From contig CADWAF010001251.1 in NCBI GenBank assembly GCA_902984215.1, forward strand, positions 62,001 through 126,000: a stretch of 64,000 bases of DNA. Direction: 5' to 3'. Below the pieces are notes generated by a model. It worked only from the letters and a program-made list of their open reading frames with translations, did not search any database and was not told the DNA's origin. Made by a program: the position numbers and the translations under genes. The DNA is from Willaertia magna (lineage: Eukaryota; Heterolobosea; Eutetramitea; Acrasida; Naegleriidae). Every line of letters starts with the position of its first letter. Position 1 is the stretch's first letter. Positions 1 through 11,438 of the stretch are shown here, piece by piece.

Positions 1-2026
1 GAAGATGATGATGAAACAAATACTAGTAATGAGTTAAATGAACCACTTCCTGCTTTTAAAGATATAACTGAAGAACTACACTATTATGTAAAACATAATA
101 TGATTGATTTACTTAAAGTTACTTTAGAAAAGGAAAAGGAAACAAAAGATAAGGAAAATAAACCTTTTAATATTAGTAACCAATATTTAGAAAAAGATAC
201 TAATAATTGTACATTACTTCATAAAGCAGCTGCTAACAATCGATTTAAAATTATGGGAATTTTAATTGAAGATTACAGAGCTTTAATTGAAAAGAAAGAT
301 ACAAATGGTTCAGTAAGTAATAATTGTTGCCTTATATTTATTTTTTTTACAAATGCGTAAAAAAATACCATTTATAGACACCCTTATTTTATGCTGTAGC
401 TAATAATTGTGTTCGTTCCTGTGCTTATCTGTTAACAAAAGGAGCTAAACCTAATGCTAAGGATAACTTTGAAACAACTCCATTATATTTAGCCTTAAAG
501 AAAGGTTATATTGACATTGCTAAAACATTAATATTATTTGGAGCTGATGTAAATTATAAAACTCAAAAGGGAGCAACTGTTTTACATCTTTGTTGTGAAG
601 AGGGTTCTATAGAAAAAGTTGATTTCTTGTTAGAGCATGGTAAGTATTTTCTTTCAATATTTTAGTTTCTAAAAAGCCTTAAATCATCTTCTATATAGGT
701 GCCTCTATAACAAGAACGAATAGAGATGATCAACATTGTTTGTTCTCCGCTGCCCCTCATCCTGCTTTAATGGAATATCTTTGTAGATATTTATCCAGTT
801 CTAGTGAAGAAGAAGCAACCTTAAGATTAACACAATTAAAAGAAGAGAATAATATATTAATTACTTCAACTACACAAAATAATGAAATTGCAAATCAAAA
901 TAAAAAAGATCTAGAAGTAGTTGGTCAGATTTCATTTGCAAGTACTGTTCCAGCAAGTAAAGAAAAACCAACATTAATTAAATTAGTGAATAGAATGTCT
1001 TCACAAGGAATGTCAATTGTACATTATTGTGCATTCTTCGGATATTTAGCTTCATTAAAAGTAATTGTAAATTATTTACCTGCTGAATCAATGACACAAA
1101 TTTTAAATGAAAAAGAGAAAAAGTATGGAGATACACCTTTACATGTTGCTGTACGTAAGAACCAAAGGGATGTAGCTCAATTATTAGCTAGATCTAGAGA
1201 AGTAGATGTTGACGCTGTTAATGACCATTCAGGTGATACCCCATTACACCTTGCAATAAATAACCAAAATCAAGAAATGGTTACAATTTTAGTTGCTGCT
1301 AATTGTAGTACAGTAATTAAGAATCATGCAAAATTAACAGCAAAGCAAACAGCAAAGAAATTTAATTTAAATTTAAAAGTAGAAGAAGAAAAACAACTAA
1401 GAAGTTTAAAATCTCGTCAATCAATGACATTTTTCCAAAAATTCAAAAGTAAATTTAAAAAAGAAGACCAAGTAGATGAAAAGAAGAGACATACATTACA
1501 AAGTAAAAGACTTTCAAAAACTTTAGGTAATAATAGTCAAAGATTTAGTCGTAATTCTTCCTCAATTGTAACTGTAATGCAAGATGATATTGAGGAAATG
1601 ATAAGGACTCAACCTTACTTAAAATGGAGTGTTAAATTTGAATTTAATGAAGAATTAAATATTCATCACAAAGAAATATTTTATATTATAAACAAATTAT
1701 ATTTCTATTGGGTAGCAGATCAACATTCCATTCAAATACAAATTAGCATTTCAGATTTAATTGAAAAATCAAGAAAGTTTTTTGAAAAACAAGAACATTT
1801 AATGAAGGAAAGAAATTTCACCCACACTGCTTTTGAAAGTCATAAACACGATCATGACTTATTCTTAAAAAGAACAGAAAATTTATTACACAAAATTAAT
1901 ACTGAGGATTATATTATTGATGAAGATGAATTTACTTTAATGTCAACTTGGTGGGTGTCTCACATTATTAGACACGATAAAAAACTTGTACAAGATACTG
2001 CTGCTACTAGTTCTGTAAATAAATAA
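1..2026 (+). CDS. Ankyrin-repeat protein with C-terminal hemerythrin-like domain (5' partial)
   Basis: The frame is open from the left edge, so the start lies outside the window. Two introns (313-377 and 640-698, both GTAAGT...AG) join three exons in frame. The first two-thirds carries ankyrin repeats, with TPLF, TPLYLAL, TPLHVAV and TPLHLAI cores. A basic, Ser-rich linker follows at about 1380-1590. The C-terminus (about 1600-1990) matches the four-helix hemerythrin fold: HHKEIF (His codons at 1664 and 1667), E-H-L-M after the second helix, H-x-x-x-H (1841 and 1853) and H-x-x-x-x-D (1961 to 1976). Six of the seven usual di-iron ligands are present; the helix-B His is Phe. In this family the domain binds O2 or iron, so a sensor or storage role is inferred. 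The next gene starts 138 bp downstream on the same strand. Confidence 0.75.
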
Positions 2027-2164
2027 TAGTGGTTTGTAAACCTTGTTATCTATTGACCTTGTTAATTTTGTGTTATGTTGGAAACTCATCGATTTTCATG
2101 GAATTGGTTATTCATAAATCCTGTCATCAATCGTTGCGAAAAGGTTTATCAAATAAATAAAAAA

Positions 2165-5100
2165 ATGTCTGAACTGAAAGATAATGAAACACCCACAAAT
2201 AACAACAATCAATCAGTGAATATCACTAACAAAGATGAAAGTGAGCTGAAACCTTCCCAATCTACCTCTACAACCGATGTTGCTGTCACCAACAATAATA
2301 ACCAATCTACTGGTGCTAGCAACACAACTTCCACAGCCAACAATGATTCCAGTAATAATAATAATAACAATACAACTGTAATAAATAAGAGTTTAAAAGA
2401 CTTTAAAATTATAAAAAAAATTGGAGGTGGTAATGAAGGAGCAGTTTTTCTTTCGGAAGTAAAGGCTGAAAGTAAGAATAAATTTTCATTAGGCGATGAA
2501 CAATTTGTAGCCATTAAATCCGTATCATGCAGTGATCCAGAAGAAATTCAAAACACAAGAAATGATTTAAATGTACTATTAACCTTAAAACAAGAAAATA
2601 TAGTTAACCACTATGACATTTTTGAAGAAAAGAAGAAGGGTATCATGCAAGAACAAACTGTATTTTATATCGTCATGGAGTACTGTGATGGCGGGAGTTT
2701 AGAAATGGAAATTACAAAAAGAAAAAAAGAACAACGTCCATTTGAAGTTGAAATTGTAAGATTATGGACAAAACAAATGTGTCAATGTTTAAATTATATG
2801 CATTCAGAAAAATTAGTTCATAGAGATCTAAAACCTGATAATATTTTATTAACGAAAAATAGAAGTTTAATTAAAGTTTGTGATTTTGGTTTTACTAGAA
2901 AAGATTCAAAATTAATGAAAAACGTTTTAGGTACAAAACAATATATAGCTCCTGAAATGCAAGATGGTAGATTATATGATGAAGCTGTAGATATTTGGTC
3001 ATTAGGTGTTTTACTATTTCAGTTAGTTAATTTATTTGCTCAAAATGAAATTCCAGATTTAATAACTGAAATTAGACAAAATCCAAATTATGTTAGAGAG
3101 AAATTGCAGTCAACTACAGAATTTAAAGATGAATTATTTATTACGATAATTGAAAGATGTTTAAAAATTGATCCTGTAGATAGAGCTGAAGCAAAAGATA
3201 TTATTCAAATGATTGAAGAGAAACGTAATTTAGAGAAATTTGATGATCAACAACAAATGAACGAATCAAATTCAACAAATGAAAGTGAAAAGAAACCAAT
3301 GGATGATGACGTAAATTATTTACAAGATATTTTACAACTTTTACAAAGAAGAGCTTTAAAACAAATTAAAGACCCATTACTTGCTATTAAGAATGAAAAG
3401 GCAAAACAATTTTGGAAAGCAAATGGTTGGGAAAATAAAAAGGAAGTTACTTGGCCTGATTTTAGAGAAGCTTATCAAGAGTTTATTAATTGGGAAAGAA
3501 TTTCAAAAAATTCAGAAAGAGGATTTAAGAAAATGGTTACTGCAAATTTAGGTTTTGATGTTGATTTAGATGATGACGGTTCTGGTATTGTTACTGTTTT
3601 GTAAGTAGTTATTATTTAATTTATAATTTATTTAAATTAAATATAGGAGTTATAATGAATTGGTAAATAAGGCAGGTTTTCCATTTGATTGGGAGATTTT
3701 AGATTTAATTCAAAATTGTTTAGCAATTGGTGATTTTGATTGGAATATTAAACCTAAAGTATTAGATGAAACTAAAGAAAGAAAAGCACAAATTGAATAT
3801 TTACAAATGATTTGTCAAAAAGAAAAATTATTTGCTGACCCAATTAGTCAAGAAAATTTATATATTGATAAACATTGTGAACCTTTAAAGATATCTTTAC
3901 AAGAAAAAGATTGGATGGATGATTTATTATCAACACCATCAACTAATTCAAGATTTAGTCAATTTTTATCTTCATCTAAACATTCAACACCTACATCAAC
4001 TATTAGTAGATTAACAGAATTTTCAAGTGATAGCTCTCCTAGTGAATTTGAAAATGTTTATAATTTTCAAAAAGTTCATGATGATGCAATGGATAAAAGA
4101 ATTAATGAAGTTGAAAATAACATGAAGGAAGTTTTAAATTTTAATGATAATGATGACGATAATCAAGAAGGAACAACTGAAAATAAACAATATATTGAAG
4201 ATGGTGGTAAATTTATAAGTGATTTAGCAAGTAATACAACAAGACTTTGTTTATTAGGCCAAGCTAGTTTTGGTAAAACTTGTATGTTAAAATATGTAAT
4301 GCTCAAGTTGGCTAAAAGAGCTTTAAGGCTAATGGAACAATCAGCATATAATCATGATAAGATATTAATTCCTTTATATATCCCTGCAGGTTTGTTTGGT
4401 TCATTCCCAAATGACGCTGATATGAAAATTAGATGTATTAGAGCTAGTGCTGGTTCAAATATTAAGAATTTTGTAAGTATTGTTATTTTTAGATTTTATT
4501 TGTTTACATTATCTAAATTAGGGTAAAACTGTTAAATATTTAGATGATTTTGAATATTTTCTTTTAAAAGCAATTGACGATAATCGTGTGTTATTTATTT
4601 TTGATGGTGTTGATGAAATAGCTAGTCCGTTACAAAAAAAGAAATTAATTTCAAGTTTGACAAATTTATTCCCAACACCTGATGATTGTACAGATAGTAA
4701 TGGTATAATTATATGTTCTAGATTAGGTGGTATAGATTTAGATTCAAGATCTAGAGAGTTCTTTTCTCAATTTTCATGTGCATTAGTTGAACCTTTAACA
4801 TTTGATATTCAAAAGAAAATTGCAAGCTCTAGAGGAATTGCAGATGAAACATTTTTAAATTACTTAAAAGGAAAATATAGAGAGTTAGCTAAAACACCAT
4901 TAATATTATCGTTGATTATGACAGAATTTATTCAAAGACGTTCATTACCAGAGGTGAGATGTAAAATATATGAAAATGCATTGGATTCAATAACTAAACT
5001 GCATTATTCTAAAACCACAAGCGATGAACAAAAACAATTGAAAATGCAAAAAACATTAAAAGAATTCTTAAGAAAAGTTGCTATCTTTTTACACAAAATG

Positions 5101-7523
5101 AGAAAATCCAATTTCTCAACAGATGACTTTACAAATGCACTTAATTATTATAGAAAAGTCCAAAGCCAACAAGCAAACGAAAATAAAGATAAAGGATCAT
5201 TATTTGCCTCAATGGGTGAAGAATTGGTAGGTAAAGGTGATGATTGGATATTTGAAGCTGTTAGTGGTAATGATTTCTCACAACAATGGAACAGTTTGAA
5301 AAGAAGTATTGATAGTGGTAAATTCCCTTTAATTGTTGCAACTGGTGAAGGAAAATATAGATTTAGTCACGTTTCTTTCCAAAACTATTTAGTTGGTAAC
5401 ACTTGGGCATGTGGTGATATTGAAACAGATTTTAGATTAAAAGAAAATGCAAAATTTACAAAATCTAAATTTATTTACTTTAAGGAAAGAATTAAACTTA
5501 AAATTGTTGATCCATTCTACAAGTAAGTATACATTTATTATTACCAATAGTATCATCAAATTATTTTAGAGAAACATTTTTATTTTGTGGTGGGGCAATG
5601 AAACAACAAGATTTTATTGCTTTCATTAAGTTTTTAAGAAAGAAATTATTTAAAAGAAATATAACATTAATTGATAGTATAGTGTATAATATGATAATGG
5701 AAAGACCTAAAGAAGAACAATCAGAATATTCTAAGATTGTTAAATCATTAGCTAGTGAAGAAAGATTATCTATTCTTGTAAAGGGTTTATTACATGAATC
5801 TGAAGATTTACGTAAAATGGCATTAGAAAGATCAGAAATGTTTAATCAAGTGTATAATGAGATTGGTGAGGCATTATTAGATCATTTAGAAGATAACGAG
5901 AATGCATCTCAAGCTATTTCAAGTGTTATTCCAAGAGGTGAACAAAAGTATACAAAGATATTATATGAAAGATTATTACAATCACAAAATAATTTAACAT
6001 TAAAAAGAAGAATAATATTTTGTTTAGGTAACTTAGCTGACAGAGGAGATGAATTAATAATTAATGAAATATTAAAAGTAATTGAAAATACACCTAAAGA
6101 ACAACATGTATTAATTGAAACATGTATTGATGCATTATCTAAACTTTGTCATAAAGGTGACTCTAAATTTATTAATAGTTTAATTGGAATGTTGAGTGAT
6201 TATAATTTAAGAGTAATTGCAAGCACAACTTTAGGAAATATTTCAAATGCAGGTGATAAATTAGTTATTTCTGAATTATCTAAGGTTGCATCAAAATGTC
6301 AAGAAGCAGCCTTATCATTAGGTAAATTAGCAGATAAAGGTGACATGGAAATAATTGAAGTTTTACTTGAATGTATTCGTGAAAATTCATTTGATGATCA
6401 TATTGTTAATGAATCAATTATTGGTGTAATTATTCCAGATATATTACCTGTTATTCAAGATAAATTATTAGAAATGTTATTAAATGATAGAAAAGCAATT
6501 GCTTATCGTGTTGCAATTGTATTAGGTTCATTAAGTGAAAGGAAAAATACAAATTTAGTTGAAATTTTATTAAATTTATTAAAGACAACTGAAAAACAAA
6601 AAGATAGAATTATTCGTGCATTAGCTTTTTGTTCTCCTAAAGAAGATCCATTAGTTATTAAAGTTTTATTGGAAGTATTAACATTACCTGTAAAACAATC
6701 TAATTATTTATTTAGAGAACAAGCTGCATTAGCCTTGGGTCAATTAGCGAAAAAAGGAGATGAACAAGTAATTGACGTTCTTTGTAAAAAACTATCATCT
6801 GACCAAGAGGAAGTTGTTGTAGCATGTTCAAATTCATTAGAAAGATTATCACCAATGAATAATGAAAAAGTATTAGATGTATTCTTATTCCTATTAAAAC
6901 ATACAGATATAGGTGTAGTTGAAAAGGCTATTCGATTCTTAGGAAGAAAAGCAGAACGTGGTACAAGAGATATTATAAGAGTACTTTTAGAAAGATTAGA
7001 AAATAAAGAAGCTCCAGAAGTAGTTAGAAGTTTATGTGCAGAGGCATTAGGTTATTTGGCAGATGTAAATAAGGAATCAATTATTAAATCATTAGTAATG
7101 ATTATTAAGAATGAAGGTCCTACATATCCTGTATTAAGATTATTCTGTTTAAAGGCTATTGGTATGTTAAAGACATTTAGAACAAATGATGAAATTTCCT
7201 CTATTATATTTGATAGTGTGATTAGTGTTAGTGGTCATCAAGATATTGATTCAAAGAAGTTTGTTAAATTAGGTATTTCAATATTATCTTTAATATGTGA
7301 TATAAGTTCGATGATTGCTAGATTGAAAAATAGAGTTTACAAAGGAGTTAAACCAATTATATTTTCAATTGTGGTTAAGGCAATAAGGTCGATACGTCAA
7401 AACTCACAAAATTATAAACTGGAAGATGAAGATGTTAATACTTTACAAAAATTAAATGACCTAGAAGCCACTTTTATACTTTTGGAAAATGCTAGTGTGG
7501 ATAATAACATTCCAAAGAAATAA
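2165..7523 (+). CDS. Protein kinase-NACHT-HEAT repeat fusion (STAND/NLR-like)
   Basis: Four exons (2165-3600, 3647-4472, 4522-5522, 5570-7523) with three GTAAGT introns give 1,738 residues in one frame. After an Asn/Ser-rich N-terminus, residues 80-350 are a Ser/Thr kinase with all catalytic parts: Gly-rich loop 87-95, Lys118, HRD 219-221, DFG 240-242 and APE 262-264. An NTPase follows, with Walker A G-x-x-x-x-GKT at 683-690 and Walker B LFIFDGVDE at 778-786; the paired acidic residues are typical of NACHT. Residues about 1110-1700 are HEAT-like helical repeats with recurring (L)ADKGD turns. This effector, STAND ATPase and repeat-sensor order is that of NLR-type switches. A stress or immune role is inferred. 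I chose the ATG at 2165 (AAAAAAATG context) over an upstream ATG at 2075. Confidence 0.8.
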
Positions 7524-7607
7524 AAGACAGATCTGTTTGCAATTTCATACAAATTTTGCTGCTTGCCAACGAAAACACCATGTCGCATTATCGCAAAATA
7601 TCTTGGA

Positions 7608-7680
7608 CGCCTTCCGTGGGGCTCGAACCCACGACCGTTGGGTTAAAAGCCCAACGCTCTACCGACTGAGCTAGGGAGGC
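7608..7680 (-). tRNA. tRNA-Lys (anticodon TTT)
   Basis: The reverse complement folds as a full 73-nt cloverleaf without intron: D arm GCTC/GAGC, anticodon stem TTGGG/CCCAA around loop CTTTTAA (anticodon TTT), and T arm GTGGG-TTCGAGC-CCCAC. The acceptor stem GCCTCCC/GGAAGGC has one C-A mismatch at pair 5:68. No CCA is encoded. Confidence 0.95.
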
Positions 7681-8046
7681 TCGATATATCGACAATAAAT
7701 CTGCTTTTTCTGCAGGTCAACTACAAGGAAATATTGTAATATGCTAAACAACATTAAAAATAAATTGATGGAAATTATAAGATCCATAAACACACTTTCA
7801 TCAATAAATTTCATCTTTTTTTTAGTTGTTTTGGTACGGTTTTGTTTGCTGTACTTAAAATTTTTGGCAGTTTGTATGGATCAACTTTTATTGAGTAGAA
7901 CAGATCATTATTAAATTCTGTCTTGTTAGCGACATTTTTTTTAAATTTAATCTTTTAGGTTGACCATGATCAAAAAGTTTAAAACCGAAAATTCAATGAT
8001 GATAATAAATTATTGTTTTTTATATATTTAACATTTTGTACATGAT
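7681..8046. other. Intergenic region, no gene seen
   Basis: AT-rich DNA between the 5' side of the minus-strand tRNA-Lys and the 3' end of alpha-actinin. It holds T-rich runs and no coding frame or RNA fold I can support. Confidence 0.6.
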
Positions 8047-10620
8047 TTATTGTTTGGCGAATGCATTCTTTGCGTAAGCAATGTAGTCATAACCGTCAGT
8101 ACCTTCTTTTGGTGGCATTTGCTTCAATAAGAATTCAGCTTCTTCTGGTTCCATTACTGATCTTAATTGACCTTCTGTAATGTAATCCTTTTCACCTGCT
8201 AATTGTCTGAATGATTCAATAACATCTTCATATGATGAACCTTCTTCAGATAATCTTCTCATGTATTGGAGGAATTCATCAAAGTTAATGAAACCATCTC
8301 TATCAATATCAAGGTTATGGAAAACTTTTTCAATTTCGTTATCTTCAATATCTTCACCCAATGAACGAACACAAGCCTTGAAATCAGCCTTTGTTAATCT
8401 ACCGTCCTTATCCTTATCGAAATATTTGAAGGTTTCTCTCCAATCCTTTAATTGTTCTTCTGGAATACCTTCATTCTTACTTGCAAGGATTTCAGATTCA
8501 ATTTCAGAAATTGTCTTTTCAATTAACTTTTCTAAGTTATCATAAACTGCTTGCATTTCTGATTGAGTAACACTACTTAATTCAAGAACTTCACGTTCTT
8601 CTAAAACCTTGAATAAATCAAGTAATTTAGAGAATCTTTGTTCGTTTTGTGTCTTAGTTTCTTCTGCTTGAGTCTTAACTTTTTCTAATTGTTCTTCTAA
8701 GGTTGATGATTCTGATCTGAGTGAAATAATCTTTTCCTTTTCATCGAAACTGAATTGGGTGTATTCGTCACAAGCTGCAGCGAATTGTTGTAATAAATCT
8801 TCATTACTAGATAATCTAGCCTTTTCTTGTTCTAAGTTCTTCTTTCTATCTTCAATTTGTTTACCTGCAGTCTTGAACTTATCTTCTAAATCCTTCTTAT
8901 CAATACCAGAATATAGGTTTGGATCACCACCATTATTCTTAATGTCATCATATAATTCAGTAACATTTCCGAGGACTGGTGCATTATCATTGTATCTAGC
9001 ATCGACTGCTTCTAAGATATCAACGAAGACATCAACATCTTTAACACTAGATGCTGTGATTGGTTCAGCTAAAGCTAAGGAAATATCGTCTAAGAACATT
9101 GCTAAGTTTTCTGCTTTCTTTGCATAATCTAAACATTTACCTAAGAGTTCTTCTAATTTCTTTAATCTATCATCTAAGTCTTTTGCCTTTTGTTCACCCT
9201 TATCTTTAACATCTTGTTGACCATTGTTTAGTTTATCCATAGTGTTATTAACTTCAGGTGCTGCTTCATGTTTACCTTCAATGATACGTTTACCGATATC
9301 ACCAGTTTCTTGTAAAGACTTGTCAACTGAACTAACTTCTTCATCGAAAGTTTCATGGATCTTAATCTTAGCTTGTAAAGCACTAATAGTATCTAATTTA
9401 TCTAAATCTTCAGTGAAATAACCATTATTCTTACCATCTTGCCATTCACTAATCTTCTTTGCTCTGATACGGAATCTACTTAATAAGATTTCTAAACGTT
9501 TCATTAAAGTAATATGTTCTCTTAAAGCTTTATCATAAGCATCTTGTTTAGTATTCATATTATTCCATTTATCATTGATAGCATCAGTACCTAATTCAGT
9601 TGGAGGATTATAAATTGGTAAACCTTCATTCTTTTGCTTATTTCTAATCTTAGTTAATAACATTTCTAAGTCAACCTTTTCTGCAGATTGATTTGGTTTT
9701 TCATCATCTTTGAATTGTTTAAATTCTGCCTTTCTTTGTTCAGCCTTATCTAATGAATTACCGAAATGATCAAATGTTGGATCAGATAAGTTATCAGTTG
9801 AGCTATCAATCCAATCAACTAATTTCTTTGCTCTTTGTTCATAATCATGTTTCATATTTTCTAATTCCCTTTCTCTCTTTGCAACTTTAGCTAATTTACG
9901 TCCAGCCTTTTCAGCTCTGTTGGATGAAGCGAATCTCTTCCAATAATAAGCAACATAAGTCATAACAGCCTTATCATCAGGAGTGAATTTAATCATATCG
10001 TCAACGTCTAATAATTGAGGAATATCTAATTGTTTTTCAGCAACATCGAAAGCTTTTTGAAGATTTTCTCTTGGATTTTGTGGATCTAATGAATCAAAGT
10101 CTAAAAGATCAGGTCTATGTTTATGGATTAAAGCACAGAAAGCTAAACCATCTTGCCATGAACCCTTGAAATCCTTAACGTTAACATTAGGATAACCCTT
10201 AGTCTTCTTCTTACACCATAATAATAAACCTTCTCTTGCAGAAAGTTCGTCTTCAGAAATATCTTGAATTTCAAATTTGTGGATCAAACACCAAATCATA
10301 CCCAAGATTTGCGTTTTTTCCTTGTTTAAAATTTGTTCTGCAGAGAACTGTAAACGAATACCAACTTGTTCGATAAAGCTGTTAACCTTGTCGACAACTT
10401 TATTTAAGTTTGCGATCTTGTGGAACTTCATCTTTGGAGCTGGATAAAAGTTACCTAAGCTTTCATCTGAAATAACTTCATATAAATGAATTAAAGGAAC
10501 ACCAGTTTCAAATTCTTCAATCATATCTTCTACAACCATATTACGTTTTCTGAGATGACTATTCACCCACTTGGTGAATGCTCTCATTTGGATACGTTCC
10601 CATTCCTTAGTTTCAGACAT
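8047..10620 (-). CDS. ACTN: Alpha-actinin
   Basis: Actin-filament cross-linker of the cytoskeleton, 857 residues in one exon. Two tandem calponin-homology domains (about 10-115 and 125-235) form the actin-binding head; DFKGSWQDGLAFCALIHKHR is the typical CH2 core. A helical, charged rod of spectrin-like repeats spans about 245-710, shorter than the four-repeat vertebrate rod. Two canonical EF-hand loops start at D735 (DKDKDG) and D771 (DIDRDG), followed by the usual C-terminal EF3/4-like region ending near FAKQ. With intact calcium-binding loops, cross-linking is probably calcium regulated, as in non-muscle actinins. Codons are strongly biased (AAG, ACC, TTC common), as in a highly expressed gene. 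Confidence 0.95.
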   Translation of the reverse strand: MSETKEWERIQMRAFTKWVNSHLRKRNMVVEDMIEEFETGVPLIHLYEVISDESLGNFYPAPKMKFHKIANLNKVVDKVNSFIEQVGIRLQFSAEQILNKEKTQILGMIWCLIHKFEIQDISEDELSAREGLLLWCKKKTKGYPNVNVKDFKGSWQDGLAFCALIHKHRPDLLDFDSLDPQNPRENLQKAFDVAEKQLDIPQLLDVDDMIKFTPDDKAVMTYVAYYWKRFASSNRAEKAGRKLAKVAKRERELENMKHDYEQRAKKLVDWIDSSTDNLSDPTFDHFGNSLDKAEQRKAEFKQFKDDEKPNQSAEKVDLEMLLTKIRNKQKNEGLPIYNPPTELGTDAINDKWNNMNTKQDAYDKALREHITLMKRLEILLSRFRIRAKKISEWQDGKNNGYFTEDLDKLDTISALQAKIKIHETFDEEVSSVDKSLQETGDIGKRIIEGKHEAAPEVNNTMDKLNNGQQDVKDKGEQKAKDLDDRLKKLEELLGKCLDYAKKAENLAMFLDDISLALAEPITASSVKDVDVFVDILEAVDARYNDNAPVLGNVTELYDDIKNNGGDPNLYSGIDKKDLEDKFKTAGKQIEDRKKNLEQEKARLSSNEDLLQQFAAACDEYTQFSFDEKEKIISLRSESSTLEEQLEKVKTQAEETKTQNEQRFSKLLDLFKVLEEREVLELSSVTQSEMQAVYDNLEKLIEKTISEIESEILASKNEGIPEEQLKDWRETFKYFDKDKDGRLTKADFKACVRSLGEDIEDNEIEKVFHNLDIDRDGFINFDEFLQYMRRLSEEGSSYEDVIESFRQLAGEKDYITEGQLRSVMEPEEAEFLLKQMPPKEGTDGYDYIAYAKNAFAKQ

Positions 10621-11438
10621 TCTATATGTTACAAGTTATTATTGTTTTTTTTTTGATATGTTAAAATTTTTTATTTTTATAAGTGTTTAGAAAAAATGCT
10701 GTGTGACGAGTGAAGGCTGGTTTGACAAGTTGTTGACTGACAGGGTTTGATATGAATTGTAATGGGAATGTAGTTAAGGGTTGACTAGAACAAAAAGATA
10801 CTCATCCACTTACTCGTTTTGACTATTCGAGTATCAACTATTTGATTTATTTACAACTGTTTCAATAACTCTTTGACCATTATTGAAAAGTTCAGTCTAA
10901 ATATTAATAACGCAATATAATGTAATGAAAGGGCTAAAATAAATAAAAATAAAGATTTTATTGTTGGTTTTTTGAGGAGTTTAAGGAGAAGGGGAAACAA
11001 GAAATAACACTTGAAATAGAGAAGAAACACCCTTTTCTTAGTAATTAATTTAATAACGAATAAGTCAAATTATTCACCATTAATACATTTAAAGCTACCC
11101 ACTAATTTGCAACATTATACTGCTAGATTAAAAGGTGGCCCTCTACCAATTGTATTATATTTAATGCGCATCAATAATAATAATTTGTGAAATAAACACT
11201 ACAAAAAGGCTAGTGCATGCCACAAAGGATCGTGAACTCCCGTTTTACGTTTCTTTGCGATTCTACTGTCGCAATCTCATACTACAACTTAATGAAAGGG
11301 ATTCAAATCCCATCCAAACAAAACCACAACCTAACTAAATCAGCAAAGGATTAACACTTTGGGATTTATTTAAATTCCACATGCGGCATCAATATTGAAA
11401 AAAGAGAGAAAATAATATACTAACGAGCAACCAAAACA
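10621..11438. other. Long intergenic region, two small hairpins
   Basis: About 820 bp between two divergently transcribed genes, so it probably holds both promoters. I find no coding frame. Near 11265 there is a 6-bp hairpin (TTGCGA/TCGCAA, 8-nt loop), and near 11300 an inverted repeat GGGATTCAAATCCC that resembles a tRNA T arm, but no cloverleaf can be completed around it. Confidence 0.5.

Noticed and set aside
7489..7674. Plus-strand frame ending in the tRNA-Lys region
   Set aside because: It overlaps the end of the NACHT gene and then reads through the antisense of the tRNA; it has no independent support.
8261..9421. Plus-strand frames inside alpha-actinin
   Set aside because: They are antisense shadows of a long, highly biased coding region.
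11095..11320. tRNA-like pieces (GGTAGAG-like and GGGATTCAAATCCC)
   Set aside because: No acceptor stem or full anticodon arm can be formed on either strand; likely chance or very old remnants.
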